Notes under the pieces: model-generated
The model's input: only the letters and a program-made list of their open reading frames with translations
What the model was told of the DNA's origin: nothing
The model's database searches: none
Shown: piece after piece, positions 10,296 to 24,400 of the stretch
How the letters are laid out: each line of letters opens with the position of its first letter
Position numbering within the stretch: position 1 is the stretch's first letter
NCBI RefSeq assembly: GCF_020283565.1
Contig: NC_060059.1
Coordinates: 42,958,338-43,022,337, forward strand
Source of the DNA: Trifolium pratense
Taxonomy: Eukaryota > Streptophyta > Magnoliopsida > Fabales > Fabaceae
Direction: 5' to 3'
Length of the DNA stretch: 64,000 bases
Translations under genes and position numbers: made by a program

Positions 10296-11480
10296 GAACT
10301 CTTAAGATAAATATATCAACAAATATACTGCCTAACATTTTCTAGCCTTCAAATACACAAACCTAACTCAAAACTTCTCAAAACTTCATAGGAAGATCAC
10401 TTTTCCTAATTTTGGGGTTTTTGTGCCACATAACATCTTTTATGGTTTTGGAGTTTAGTCCAACTTTCGTTTTATAAATATATAGTAAAATAAATAACCT
10501 AAGTCCCTAAATCCTACAATGAGTATATACATACACTTGTAAAAAAAGTTTGTCTCAATAAATGACTTATTTACTTTTCAAGACAATATTAATTACTTAC
10601 TCTCGAATTCTCCCCCATAAGGTTTTAATCAATAGAAATTTTAACTCATTGTTACTTAAGTGATAGAGGAATTCTGCTATCTAAGTAGCAAACATAGATA
10701 TTTTGGTAATTTTATAAGAGGCGCGAAAAACTGGTTAGGATGACAAAAGTAAATCTCACATAAAATAGAATGAGTTTCTTCCAACCAAAGTAGATTGGGC
10801 CTAAACAATGAAAAGCAAATGGGCGACTTCATTTTCAAATCTTCCCACATGTCCAAATCTAAAAGCATTGATATTTACACATCCCATATTTACTAATATA
10901 CTACCTTCTAAAGTTTAAGTAAAAGCAGGATTGTGTAAATAGCTTTTTCTAAATATGGTGTTGTTGCTCAAAAAAATTGGCAGTGGTGTGTCATCTTCTG
11001 TAGAGAAGTGAAGTGGGCATAATATCACTTATTTCCCGTTTTCTCCAAGGTAGACTCTTGACACTGTCATATTTACTCCAAATATAAAATGTGGTTAATG
11101 AATACTATCATTTACTATATTTTTTAACACGTAAAAATCATCAATATTTGAACACAATTTAAATGGTTATTTGATATATGTACACATGTAAGGACCTAGA
11201 AAATGGGTTTACTTTAATTACATACAAAATCGTTAATTGTGTCCAATTGACGAACAATAAGTTGCAACACTTAATTTGTTATATTCATAAACAATACACT
11301 AAATGTAATTAACCATATACTCGTATTGTTATTTTCAATGCCATCTCTTTGAGATAACAAGTAATCATCATTATCATCATCAAGGAGCAAACTCAAGTAT
11401 TAAGATTTTAAGAGGTTAGGTGTTTATTAATTGCCTGCGTTTCCAAGTTAACTGTTTCAGAAAAAAGCTAATCAAAGCAC
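10296..11480. other. Intergenic DNA with a fragment of the hairpin TIR family
   Basis: At about 10600-10760 a sequence ending gatgacaaaagtaaatctca, with a nearby ctatctaagtagcaaacatag, resembles the right part of the TIR element at 2224-3052, so it is a decayed relative. The remainder to about 11480 is AT-rich and no gene could be supported. The stretch just before 11725 probably holds the 3' UTR of the downstream minus-strand gene. Confidence 0.45.
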
Positions 11481-11724
11481 TGTTTCACAATGTTTCCAAT
11501 CATAAGGGATCTGCATGAAATCCTCCCATTGATTGTTTCTACCAAATCATTTAAAAGATTGCAGCATGGTTTGCAATTCATGCTTACCTACTTCCTTCAA
11601 AGTTCGAAAAGACCAACCACTAAGCACATGATTTACTCTTCATACAAGAATTATTTTCTCGGGGGCTTCTTTGAACATATGACTAGATTCTACTAACCAG
11701 TAGAAATATGAAACTGCAAGGGGC

Positions 11725-14710
11725 TCAAAGATATGTTGTAGCAATTACAACACTTGTTATTTCCTTCTCGAGTTCGGCTTCATCAACCCACAACGAACTT
11801 CGTTTATGCAATAATTCTTTCTTCTCAGCCTTCTTCTCTTCATGTTTTTTGGTTTGCATCCTCCAACTTTCAAGTTTCTCTGCTCTCTCTTTTAACTGAT
11901 TCACAAACATAAGAAATATATTACTATCAATATGCAAAATCTATACCAACAATGACTATTTAATTGAAAAAACATGAAACAAACATTGTGCACAGTAACT
12001 AGATCAAAGTTTCTCCTAAACATAAAATTAAACAAGAAATTAGTTCCACAATTCCTGATAGAGCAGATATCACAGTATAAGATGGAAAGGAAGTTATTGT
12101 ATATATGATGAATGAAAAACTGGAAATACAACCAGAGCTAAGGCTCCTCAGTAGAGAAAGTTTCTCACACTGCCTAACCACAAGGGTGAATACAAAATGA
12201 AGTGATATCATAACTAATTCCCCTCACACACACGCCACACTTTGGGCTCGACATTATCTTTGTAAACCAGCACATCCCCTTCTTTGTTAACAGGCCCATT
12301 CCCATAGTCCTATTCCTATTCCTATCAATTCCACTTGCATAACTTATTTGAATATAGATGTTCGGTATGGATGACAAATGCATCAATTAACAGATAGTTG
12401 AAATACGGAGACAAATGTAAGTGTACAATGTAAATACCCTTGTAACTATACAGTAAAAGGATTAGTTTAGACTTGATGTTTAGATTAGACTAAGCATTAA
12501 TACAAGTGTGTTAGCTTACTGATTAGTAACTAACACACTCCTAGTTCAAAGTCTATATAAAGACTATCTCTGTATTGTAATCATCAGATAACAAATCAAT
12601 AATAAACAGAAGAAGTTAGTTACAATACGGTTATGCTTCACTCTCTTTCTCTCTTTCAATAACAAAAGATGGATTGGCTTGCCTTTCAAATTTTATACTA
12701 ATACTGTAATAATGTTGCTTAGAAAATGAAGTCTGGTCAACTGTAAGGTATAAATACAACACACGGACACTTAATTTATAATTGCACAATTAGTCTTTAA
12801 AGTTCATCGACTCTCTGATCCTGCACATTGTCAATGTGAAATCCACCTTAACTACAATAAAATTAGGTTCTTATAAGTATTAAACCAAAGAGACATATTG
12901 TAGATTTAAAATGTTTTCACTTTTCACAGAGTAAGATGTGATAAATGTATTCAGGGATAAGTTAGAGGACACGGATATTAACAGAACATTATCTTACATC
13001 AAAGTAGACTTCCAGTTTTGAAATTTAAAGTTTAAACCAAGTTAAAAAATAACAAGAAATTGAATTTCAAATCTCAAATATGAACAAATAAAAAGAGACA
13101 CAAGTTAGTTCAGGTTTATTTTACTTCTGTCTAGCTTATGACCATTTACATTCAGTTATGTGTTGCTAGGAAGTCAAACATAAGTTAGACAACCCACACA
13201 TCCATTTATTTTTATATATTTAACAGCTACCTTCTCAATTAAATCAAACATAATTCAAAGCATGCAAAGCGATGTATACTGTCATCGAAGTTATAAGGTA
13301 GGTTTAAGTTTAACCCTAATGACACGTGGTTGAATTTCAGACATATGTCTCCACTATTTTTCTTAGATCCATGCTCTTGTACAAGATCTTTACCAGTTAA
13401 TAAGAATGATGGGTTTACCAGTCATCGTAGTGATAAACCTCAATTAAACCAAAAACACCTAAACTAACTAACTACTAATAACAAGTATTGAAAACAAACA
13501 AGTGCATATGAACAAATCAAACATAAAGATCACATTTTCAAACAATGATATGTTCCAACTTCAAAACAAGAAAAAGTAGATGTAAATCGTTGCTTCCCTA
13601 TTTGACCCTTACAAGCAAAGTTGTAATGATAGATTAATTTATATAAATAGTTGTTTCCCTATTTGACCCTTATAAGCAAAAATTGTAATGAGAGATTAAT
13701 TTATACACGCAGACAGTGTAAAATATATTTATGCACAAGTTACACCATAATGTCACTGTCTCAGATCATTCCTATAATATCTTCATAAATATCTATATAG
13801 TGATATGTAATTGAATATAAGTCACATTTATCTACTTACTACATAAACACAAGTGAAACTGTTTGGGAAAGCTTCTGAAAAGAACTTATTGCAAATATAA
13901 AAATAGTTTGCCCTTATTTTATATTTTGAGTCCGTTTGGATTGACTTGTTTTTGAGCTTATGCAAAACAGCTTATGAAAATAAACAAGCTTTTACATATT
14001 ATTCATAAGTTTGTCAATGTAGTTTATGAAAACACAGCTTATAAAGATACAATTTTTGTTAGGTGAGAACTTATGAATTAACATAAAAACATAAAAAAAA
14101 GTCAATCCAAACAGGCCCTTTGTCGTATAAATAGCTTATAGGTAAGCACTTATGTGATAAACAATTATGCTACAACTACAAGTGCTTAATTAAGTTGATT
14201 GTCCAAACAAAGTGTAATCCAAATTGTAATAAGTTGTTCATCATCTAAAAAAAATCCTCACATTCATTCACAACATGCAACACACATAGATTCAATTTCC
14301 ACAATAATTATAAATTGAAAAAGACTTACAAGAGTTTCTTGAAACTGTTGTTTAGCAATATTACGTTCTTGAGCTCTAAGTTGAGCAGCCTGAGCCTTAA
14401 GCTTCTTACGCTCTTCATTAGCGACTCGAAGCGATTCCCTCCGAGCCTCATCCTTCCGTTGCTTCTCCAACGCCATAGCTTCCATTTCTCTGATGTATTC
14501 CTTCCGAACCTCTTTCACTTGCTTTGCATAGTCTCTACGAAGCTGAGCAAGCATTGCTTCTGCTTCCTTTGGATCCTTTGGAGCTTGCCAGCTTCCAACA
14601 AAGGAACTCGGTGAGAGGAACTTGTGATTTTCACGGTGGTTGTTGTGGTGGGAGTTTGATGCACGTGTGGCGAATGAACGCACGTGTGAACGCGATAATG
14701 TCTTCCACAT
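11725..14710 (-). CDS. Small coiled-coil protein, probably mitochondrial, two exons, 183 aa
   Basis: Exon 1 is 14330-14710 and exon 2 is 11725-11895. The donor CTT|GTAAGT and acceptor AATCAG|TTA join in phase 0. The N-terminus MWKTLSRSHVRSFATRASNS is rich in Arg and Ser and lacks acidic residues, as expected for a mitochondrial presequence. The body (about residues 45-160) is a charged Ala/Glu/Lys/Arg helix, likely a coiled coil (REMEAMALEKQRKDEARRES). An in-frame ATG at 14758 lies 16 codons upstream, but MWKTLSR makes the better targeting peptide. A telo-box (AAACCCTA) lies at 14728-14735. I recognise the protein as a conserved plant type of unknown function; it is often labelled golgin-like because of the coiled coil, which is no evidence for a Golgi role. 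Confidence 0.75.
12416..12658. mobile_element. Possible solo LTR in the intron of the coiled-coil gene
   Basis: A stretch beginning TGTAAGTGTACAATG and ending CTCTCTTTCA has the layout of a short Ty1/copia LTR. A TATA-like ctatataaag (about 12552) is followed by a pyrimidine-rich segment and an aataaa signal. Flanking 5-bp repeats are not convincing and there is no second copy in the window, so this is a weak call. Confidence 0.35.
13929..14119. mobile_element. hAT-like MITE in the same intron
   Basis: Ends tccgtttggattgactt and aagtcaatccaaacaggccc are inverse copies of each other. The interior repeats the words gcttatgaaa and agctta typical of plant hAT-derived MITEs. It is about 190 bp. 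An 8-bp duplication was not recognised. It lies inside the 2.4-kb intron between the two coding exons. Confidence 0.7.
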
Positions 14711-14759
14711 GATTGAATTCAAAATCGAAACCCTAACAGAAAAAAAAAATGAAACCAAT

Positions 14760-16023
14760 TCTGCGGTTGGTTGGTTAGGGTTCTCTCTTCTACTCTCAAT
14801 TCTGCGTTTTCTTTGGTACTACTCCTCAATTGTTACTTTTTTTTTGTTATTGATTTTAATTTAATCTGAACCGTTAAAATCGTTTTTGCCACATGTCGCG
14901 CATCGGTGAAGCAAAACTAGGAGACTGGAGGATAAGGGAAATGGAGCTGATCTGAACTCCCAATTCTGCGTTTTCTTTCACTTGCATTTTTAGGGATTGG
15001 CTTATTTAATAGTACTACTTATATTTTAAATTACTTAATTTTTTTTTATTTTGATAATTTCTTAATAGTATATTTTAAATTACTATATTTTTTTTTATTT
15101 TTGAAAGAAAAATTAAATTACTTAATAGTATATTTTAGATTTCTTTTTAGTCAAATTAGATTAATTTATAGTGCGATGTTTCTATCAACTGAGCTAAATT
15201 CACGGGACTAGTCTCATTTTTTTTTTCTAGTAGTGAATATAGAGACCAACTTAATAATTTAGTAGATTGGTTTTTTTTTTTTTTTTCTTTTAAAAAAAAA
15301 TATAGGGACCAACTTGTAAGATATTTTCGCAGTACATATTTGAGTTTCACAATTGCGCTTCTTCTAACTAAGGGTGTAATGATTAATTCAGTTAAGTTTA
15401 GTTTTTAATAAAATCTATTGGTTTACTAGTTTGGTTTTCAGCGTTTTCCAAAAATTGAAATAGAACCAAACTAAACTGATTATATTGTTGATCGGTTTGC
15501 CTAAAAATAGACTAGGCCAAACGGACCCTAAGTATTTCAATTCAATTTATTGAATTTAAAAATTAAAAATCGATCGAGAATCAAACTGAATTAGTTTTGT
15601 TATTTGCTAATATACCCCATATAGAGTTTAGATGATATATTTTCTCATTTTCCCCCCAACAAGATAACTTTTGAACTATTTTTTCTTTTGCCTTGTGAAA
15701 CTAAATTTTAGATAAATTTCAGACAAACGATGTATATGAAATGCATATATAATCAATTTCCTAACACAACACAGTCACATTGCCATTGCTAATATATAAT
15801 CTCGTATACACACAAAAAAAAACAACGCATATTATTCTTGCGAGTGTTAAGAACAAACGATAGAATTTGAATTTATCTTACAAACAAAAAGAATTTGAAT
15901 TTATCTTTTTTGACGAGTGGTTTGCAATTGAATGAAATCTAACTATATAATAACAAAATGTACCAAACTTGCATTACAAACTTACAATGGTACCATAAAT
16001 TACTACAAACCAATATTCATTCA
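14760..16023. other. Intergenic spacer upstream of the coiled-coil gene
   Basis: The first about 200 bp (14760-14960) are the likely promoter region of the minus-strand coiled-coil gene. The rest is A/T-run-rich DNA with no coding region. A short piece at about 15175-15215 (atcaactgagctaaattcacgg) resembles wording common in plant repeats but could not be assigned. The end of this spacer is the 3' flank of the SYT gene. Confidence 0.4.
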
Positions 16024-19000
16024 TTAGGGAGTTCTCCATTGAAGCTCAATTTGAATCTTTCCATTTTTAGAGTCAATAAGATGATATTTCTCATTGATTC
16101 TTTTGTTGCTAACAACATCAGATAAATTTATCTCCACATATCCAAGATTTTCCTGAATAACAAGGTACGTAGTATATATCAATAATAATGTTAAAAAAAA
16201 AAAAACCATAAGACAAATATGAATTGATCTTATTATAGTGTTACCTTAGGATGCAATAGGCCTAACTTTGAGGAGGCACTTTGGACTTCAACATAAAGCC
16301 TTTCCTTAGTGGGAGGTTCATCTAGAGTAAATTGAAACGTTTCACCCCATCTTGGATCTCTATTTTTCCTTACATGCTGTAAAATTGCCATAAACAATAA
16401 TAGTAAAATTTCACATAACTTCTTAAGTAACTGAGGGTAAAATATATTTTATTCCTCTAAAGTAAGTAGAGACTAAAGTGAAGAAATATTCAATAGTTGA
16501 TATTTGAATCTATACTTGTAAAGTGTATGTTGGATATGAGTGGCGAGTTTGACAAAATCTCGGAGATATCATAATTTTATTGAAGCTACAAAGTGTAACT
16601 TTTGTCAAAATCATGGTGGCTTACTATGATACTGACAATCCAACCATCAATCCAATCACTACCTACTATCAGTTGTTGATTTATTAATCCATCAAATCAT
16701 TGGTTTTACACTCTAAAATGAATTTCTTATTTTAGAGAAATCAAATTCTACTACAACAATATTTTAGTGATATGAGGTTTTGTGCATACCAAAAATCATA
16801 ATCATGATATAATATGATATAAGAATTAGATGATTAATATGATATAAGAATCTGATAGTATAATACCTTGGTTTTCTTTTCCTCTCCTTTAAATATGAGC
16901 CGCGCATACGGATTCGTGTGGTGTTTTCCTTCAACCTCTTCAGCTTCATGGATGATAATCACAAGCAAACCACCAGTAGCAGGTGTTCCTTCAGGAGCCT
17001 TTTCTATTCCATTGTTGTCTTCTGCAGGATTCTTAGGTAACTCATCTTCCGTAAAAGGTTTGTACATAACTTCCACAACGAGTTCTCCACGCGGCTTCTC
17101 ATTCTCAGGATTATCAGGTTCAAGTGTCTTAAGTAACTTAAGAGTAAGTTCTTTTGGTTCATTTGGTGTAAGCTCTTTCAATGGAATTGCATTCATACCC
17201 ATCTTCTCATGCCTTCCAATCTAATTAATTAACAATAACAAATTAATTTTTTGCAGATTGGTCCCTAAAATTTTTTAAATTGTAAAGTGGTCCCTCAACT
17301 TTTGTAAAATTTTGAATTTGACCCAAAACTTCTAAATTTGCATGTGAAGGAACTAATTACCTGCTCCCAGTCATAAACATTAAGCACTAAGGCTTGAGAT
17401 TCTGGATCTTTAATGACCACATTAAATTCTTCATTCCATTCTGGATTCAAGTTCTTGTATTTCACAGTTGTTTTCTTTGAAGCAAGTTTATCATCTTTGA
17501 GTTTAAGTTTCACATAAGGGTCTGCTCCTCCCATTATATCTTTCTTTTTAAGCTTCAATGCTCTCAGAACCTTCACATGAAGAATTCCAACCGGCGTTTT
17601 CATGGCCCTGACAAATTATTAATCAGGTAAAATTAGCCAATCTAATTAACACTTAATAATGTTATAAACTGATAAATCTAAGGAAGAAACAATGATACAT
17701 ACTTTGATGGATCCATTATTTGCACTTCTAAGGCCTTAGGCCACAAATACATTTTTGCAACTTGTTCTTTTATAATTTCCTGAAAGAAAGTGAGAGGCGA
17801 CGATATCAATGCTAAAACTTTACACTACTGAAAATTCGCTAAATTGAAATGTTTTCTAGCGAATGAATTTCCAAATCAGTCTCTAAATTGACTGATGAAT
17901 CAGTTTGCAACTGATTTAGAGATTGATTTGAAAAATGTGGCTGAAGCTAAAACAACTAGTTGCTAAGGCTAGCGACCGATTTGACAATTTTAGTCTCTTA
18001 ACTGATCACTATATCATAGTTTTTATATGTTACCTGGACAATCCTGTAAAGACCGGGAATAGCCATTGCATCAGCTCCAAGCAGTTTTAGTCCAAAATCG
18101 ACATGTGGCTACAATCAACGAATCAAAATGAGATTGTGCTTGCATGTTACACACTATACGTTAGTTATTCAGATGTTTTTGTCCTCACTAAGTAGACATT
18201 ATGTATATATACCTTCTCCATGAGAGACACGTAAATATTGGCGAAACATGGAAAACTTGGAACCAAAGGCTTCAACGTTATGCGTGGAGAAGCGAATACT
18301 TGCAAATCAACAACCTGCAATCGTTTTTTTAAAACGGCCAATGTTAGTATTGTTAGTAACAACTTGCAATCGTTTAATTTAAATCATATAAAAATCTTTC
18401 AAAATATTTGCATTTTCTGTGGTTAAAAAGGTACATGAATGAAGGTACTAATTATTAAATACCTGAACCGTGGCGCGCAATCCAAATGCTTTAACGGCAA
18501 TTATAATGTTAGGATTACCAGCCCATTTCACTGATAGTTCCATAATCAATTCCTTTTCATCAGTGCTATACACTTTCATTCCTGCAACCATAGTATATAT
18601 TTTGATCAACATAATTAAGTATTTATCAGTCTAAAGTCTAATCTTGTATTTGCTCATATTGCTATATTATATACCTTGAAAAGTTGGTGGTAGAGAACCC
18701 AAGTTAAGTTCATCAAACTCAACTGAATCAATTTTGTACTTTGGAATTTGTTCAGCAATAATTGGCTTTGCTATAGTTCTTGCAGTCTTGCATATTGCCT
18801 ATAACATTAAGTAATTGTTGGCACTCTTTGAATATTGATATTTCAAAATAGTTGCATTAATAATACAAAATCTCAAAGATAAAATGTGTGCATAATACCT
18901 TGTTCAAATAAGGCCACATAGACTCAACAAATTTATTAAGCCAGTCAAGCTGCAAAAAACAAAATATTTATTAATTTTCAATAGAGCCTAAAATGCATTT

Positions 19001-19874
19001 CTGGCTCCAAAGATAATCACTTATATACTTCTACAGAGGGCTTAAATGGAAATTTAAAGAAATATAATAACATACACGATCATAGTCTGGATTTTTTATC
19101 CAAAAGGGTAACTCTGGAAGTAACTGTTGCAGAGTTTTTGCATCTAGCTCAACCAAAGGACGAATCGTCGGATCCTGAAATTATATCAAACATGTCATAT
19201 TTTGAACATATTAAGAAAATAAATAAAAGGTTAAATATATTTTTGATCCCTCTAAATATACCAACTTTCATTTTTGGTCCCTTTCAAAAATTTCTTCGAA
19301 CTTTAGTCCTCTAACACTTATGTATTGTAAACTAGTCTTATACTATATTTACTATCTAGCATAAGTCTATAGTTAAACAATGAGAAGAAACAAATGTCCT
19401 GCATATAGATCCCTTCATTTGAAATGAAACAATATTAACAAACATTATATCAAACTTAAAATTGAAACTTGTGATCCAAAAAACACACAACATATAAGGT
19501 TAGTTAGAGAGCAGAAAACTTTCTGTACAACATTATTTAACTCACAATTTTTTTTTTATTTATAAATCTGATCCTTTTTGGTAATCTTATTTTAATTTCA
19601 TCCATCTTAATGTACCCCTCTTACTCCATTATGATATTTCTCCAAGAAAACAAAAACAAAACAGTAGCAAAAGGATAAATTCACAGCTAAAAAAAAAAAG
19701 TCAACAGCATGGAAAAAGAATTTTAAAACAAAAAAAAGAGAATCATGTGAAGAAAAAACTTACCTTGACATCTGTTGATTGGAAGTAGATAAACAAATAG
19801 TATCCAATGACTAGTCCAAGTGAAGTTCCAATTCCTAATCCCAAAAAACCAGTAATAGTACTTAAAATACCCAT
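16024..19874 (-). CDS. SYT2: Synaptotagmin, SYT2-like, 12 exons, 539 aa
   Basis: Exons: 19764-19874, 19076-19174, 18899-18949, 18675-18798, 18463-18581, 18213-18314, 18034-18108, 17703-17779, 17361-17607, 16867-17220, 16245-16376, 16024-16152; frame stays open across all. The length fits Arabidopsis SYT1/SYT2 (about 540 aa). Residues 1-30 form an N-terminal membrane anchor ending GYYLFIYFQSTDV, as in SYT2. Residues about 66-250 are the SMP lipid-transfer domain, 258-350 C2A with putative Ca2+-binding Asp in KKKD, GGADPY and VYDWEQ, and 415-525 C2B, where such acids are fewer. The C-terminus is KIQIELQWRTP. The family tethers ER to plasma membrane and supports membrane repair and trafficking. 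SYT2 rather than SYT1 rests on the anchor sequence. The gene looks intact. Confidence 0.93.
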
Positions 19875-20719
19875 TTCAATTTCACTCTCTAATGTAAATA
19901 GATACTAGCTAGTTAGCTATGGTATTGTAGCTAAATTGCTTCCATATCAAAAGTGGAAAGTTCCAAATTAATCTTGATAAACAAGTACTTGTTGTGGATG
20001 AATGAATGGATTAAATTTCTGAATTTGGATATTAAAAAACAAGTAATAAACAGAAAAGACAAGGAACGTGTATTATTATTAATGTTGTTTGAAAGGGAAA
20101 TAATGTAGCTCTTAATTTATTGGCCACTCTTTACCTTACATCATAGGCCACTTGGTATCCACATAAATAGTCGACAATGATATATATTTGCTGTAGGTGT
20201 CGGCAAGGTCTATTCTTTTACACATTTTATTTTAAATAATCCTATATTTCACATAATTCATGTAGTTACATAATTACTTGAATGAATAAACAAAATTATT
20301 TTTAAGCTAAATGCATGATTATCCTGAGATAATGATCCGACCAACTATGAAATAATGTTGATACTTAAAAACAATGAATGGAATAAAGAGAGGTACATGT
20401 GCTTTCTATTTTGGCTTTTATTATTCCTTTTTTGGCCTGCTTTTGGCCCTCCATGTGTCCTTAGCAATTGTGAAAAACTGACAAAATTTTTTGCTGTTCC
20501 TTTCCATTTGTTTTTTCCTTCAATTGGTTGGAGCTTTCTTAATTTTTTTGTTTTAGTTTTGGAGAAATAGATGCATGATCAGTTCTTTAAGTTATTTGTT
20601 TGAAAAATTCTGACCAGTGACTTTAGGACATGTTAAGAAATTAAATATAATAAAGTTATTTTAAAATTTGTGTAATTAACTAATTAGCATAATCCTTAAA
20701 CACAATTTTGTTAATTTCT
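19875..20719. other. SYT upstream region
   Basis: Promoter-side, AT-rich sequence of the minus-strand SYT gene; its 5' UTR probably lies within the first 100-150 bp. The open frame at 20355-20570 on the plus strand has no recognisable domain and is considered chance. Confidence 0.4.
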
Positions 20720-21250
20720 TTTTATAAATGAGGATATATTAATAAAAAAGATAGTTACAAGAGAAAGGGGGAAGACAACAAACCCTCCCCAAGGTCTAAG
20801 AAAACCGAAAATAAGGTCGACCAATTCTATTTTTAACATTTTTAACAAAGTCCTTTGTAGTCAAAGCGGGACATTGATCAAACCAACATACATATGGAAA
20901 GTCCCAAATTAGCAAGTTTGTCAGCACAATCATTACCCTCCCGAAAGATCTGAGAAACAATAAAAGACATGTTGCTCACGATGTTTAAGCAATTTAACCA
21001 TCTGTTTTTCAACTTCCAAGGGACAATACTATGACACTTGAAGGCCAAGGTAACCAACTTGGAGTCAGTCTCCAACCAAAGCTGATTCCAACCTTTTCTA
21101 TGAGCAAGCTCAATGGCATATATAGCCCCTAAAAGCTCTACTGAATAGGCATTGGAAATACCCAGGTTTAAAGCAAAACAACCAAGGATATTAATATTCT
21201 TATTCCTAAACAGACCTCCACAAGTAGGTCTGGATTCCCAATGGAAGTCC
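20720..21250 (-). mobile_element. LINE 3' fragment, RNase H-like domain
   Basis: On the minus strand about 21245-20800 encodes a continuous RNase H-like domain: CGGLFRNKNINILGCFALNL, AYSVELLGAIYAIELAHRKG, LWLETDSKLV, then FREGNDCADKLANLG. Acidic residues are present in SVELLGA, WLETDS and CADKLAN. This is the C-terminal domain of plant LINE reverse transcriptases. The 5' part (endonuclease, RT) is absent. It ends about 170 bp before the first recognisable ABCB exon, where that gene's own first exon should be. Confidence 0.8.
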
Positions 21251-21418
21251 CATTTGTTTGGTTATTATGCAAAGAGATAGACAAAATAATGTGAAAGAAA
21301 AAAATAAAGATAGTATAATGTCATCTTCAACAAACTCCTCTAACATGCATGTGTTAGACTATGTAAATATGTAATAGTGGAAGTGTTAACTTTTAATTAA
21401 TTCCTTGTCTATTGCAGC

Positions 21419-24400
21419 ATGCTTTGTACTTGGTCTATCTTGGAGTAGTTGTTTTAGCTTCTGCTTGGATGGGTAAACATAACCGCAACCTTGTCTCGTT
21501 TCTTTTTTTACCATAAACATGTACATTTTTGCTTATATTTGATACCGGAGGGAATATACTAGCTAATGATCATTGCTAATACTATTCTTCAGGTGTTGCA
21601 TTCTGGATGCAAACAGGCGAAAGACAAATGGCCCGGTTAAGTTTAAAATATTTGGAGTCAGTACTAAAGAAGGATATCAATTTCTTTGACAATGAAGCCA
21701 GGGATGCCAATATCATTTTCCACATCTCTAGTGATGCAATTTTGGTACAAGACGCAATTGGTGACAAGGTATATGTATACATTAATATTAATCTAGATTT
21801 TACTCTTCTAAAATAATCAATTCAATTAAATATTTCAGTACGATAACATCAACCGATGATTCATTGTAATGTAGACCGGGCATGCAATGGGTTACCTTTC
21901 TCAATTCATAGTTGGATTTGGCATTGGATTTACATCAGTATTGCAGCTTACACTACTCACCTTGGCTGTTGTTCCATTCATAGCTATAGCAGGCGGAGCT
22001 TACACAATAATTATGTCTACTTTATCAGAAAAAGGTGAAGCAGCTTATGCCGTAGCAGGAAAGGTTGCAGAAGAGGTAATTTCTCAAGTGTGTACAGTTT
22101 ACTCATTTGTAGGAGAAGAAAAAGCGGTTGGTTCATACTCAAAGTCACTTGATAAGGCTTTGAAGCTTGGAAAGAAGAGTGGTTTTGCAAAAGGAATTGG
22201 AGTAGGCTTTACATATGGGCTTTTATTCTGTGCTTGGGCATTACTTCTTTGGTATGCAAGCATTCTTGTGAGACATCATAAAACAAATGGAGGGAAAGCA
22301 TTCACAACAATCATCAATGTCATCTTTAGTGGATTGGTTAAACACATTTAATTTGACTTCTTAAAACTATTAATCTTAAAAACTATAAATACTTCATTCT
22401 AGAGATACATGCATGCAAAAAATCCTATGAAGATTAAAAATATGCATGAGCAAATGAATGAATTTGATTTAAGTAATGGCTTTACCGATATAATTGCTCC
22501 CTTTTATAATAGTGTCGTTGGTCAAGCTGCTCCAAACCTTGGTTCCATTGCTAAAGGCCGTGCAGCTGCAGCCAATATCATGAACATGATTGCATCCGTT
22601 TCAGATTCATCTAAAAGGTTGGATGAAGGCACTGTTTTGCCACAAGTAGCAGGGGAAATTGATTTTTGTGAGGTCTGTTTTGCTTACCCCTCAAGAAGTA
22701 ATATGATCTTTGAGAATTTGAGTTTCTCGGTGAATGCTGGGAAGACTGTAGCAGTTGTTGGTCCGAGTGGTTCTGGAAAGAGCACAATTATTTCCCTTAT
22801 TCAAAGGTTCTATGATCCCACTTCAGGTAATTACATCTTGCAGTCCTTTAAGTTGTTTAATTGTACCAGATAAGACAAAATACATCATGAGGTCCTGTAG
22901 AATGTAGATAATAGGCAAATGCAATATTTTTCACTAGGTAAGATCCTGTTGGATGGTCATGACTTAAAGAATGTTCAATTGAGATGGTTGAGAGAGCAAG
23001 TGGGTTTGGTGAGTCAGGAACCAGCACTATTTGCCACTACAATAACTGGAAACATTTTATTTGGAAAAGAAGATTCCGACATAAATCAAATCATACTAGC
23101 TGCCAAGGCTGCAAATGCTCATTCTTTCATTAAAGGATTGCCTGAAGGCTATAATACTCAGGTGAATTCATATGTTCTCATATAAGTCATTTTCATATTA
23201 GCAAATAACATTTTTTTTCTTTTCAAATCAGGTTGGAGAAGGTGGCACACAACTTTCAGGGGGACAAAAGCAAAGAATTGCTATAGAAAGAGCAGTGCTC
23301 AGAAACCAAAATATTGCTTTTAGATGAGGCAACCAGCGCATTGGATGCTGAATCTGAACTCATTGTCCAGCAGGCATTGGAAAAGATAATGTTAAACCGG
23401 ACAACAATAGTTGTTGCACACCGATAATCCACCATACACGATGTAGATAGAATTATTGTGTTGAAGAACGGTCAGGTTTCTGAAAGCGGGACTCATTCAG
23501 AGTTGATGTCCAAGTATGGGGAGTATGTGAGTCTAGTGAGTTTGCAGGCATCACAAAGTTTTGCAAGCTCTAGCTCAATATCTTGCTCAGGAAGTTCAAG
23601 AAATTATAGTTTTCGAGAATTCCCGGACAACCTGAATCATGAGGAGGAGTTGGAGTTGAATAAAGAAAAGAGAACTTCAATCAAGTGATCAAGGCCTGAC
23701 ATCAAACAATGCTTCCACTCCAATTTTGGATTTACTGAAATTGAATGCTCCAGAGTGGCCCTATGCAATTCTTGGGTCAGTAGGTGCAGTTTTTGCTGGC
23801 ATGGAAGCTCCTCTATTTGCCCTTGGAATGACCCACATTTTGACAGCATTTTACTCTCTTCACGGTTCCAAGATCAAGCAAGAAGTTGATCATGTAGCTC
23901 TTATATTTGTTGGAGCGGCTGTTGATCACGTAGCATTTTACATCTTTTTTATTATAATAATCAATATATTTTCACATTACTAAATCATTATAATTAATTT
24001 GACTTGCGGATGTTCTTACTAATGAAATTGCATGGTTTGATCTAGATGAGAACAATACTGGCTCATTAACAGCAATGTTAGCTGCGGATGCAACATTAGT
24101 AAGTAGTGCTCTATTCGACAGACTCTCAACCATTGTGCAGAAGGTAGCTCTCACTCTAACGGCATTTATTATTGCCTTCACATTGAGTTGGAAACTAACA
24201 TTAGTGGTTGTAGCTTGCCTTACCCTTCTCATAGGAGCTTCCATCACAGAGGTTAACCTCGTAAAACAAACTTCACTATGAGTTCTTTCATGTTGCATGC
24301 TTTAGTGCATTATTCATCTGCTCACTCTTTACTGCATAATCAATAACCAAGAGAATTTCATCTGAAAGTTATAATTGTTTATGCAGCAATTATTTCTCAA

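Noticed and set aside
17240..19330. GGTCCCT-type repeat text in SYT introns (about 17250-17330 and 19225-19330)
   Set aside because: Looks like old MITE remains related to the GGCTTAA family, but no ends or inverted arms could be identified.
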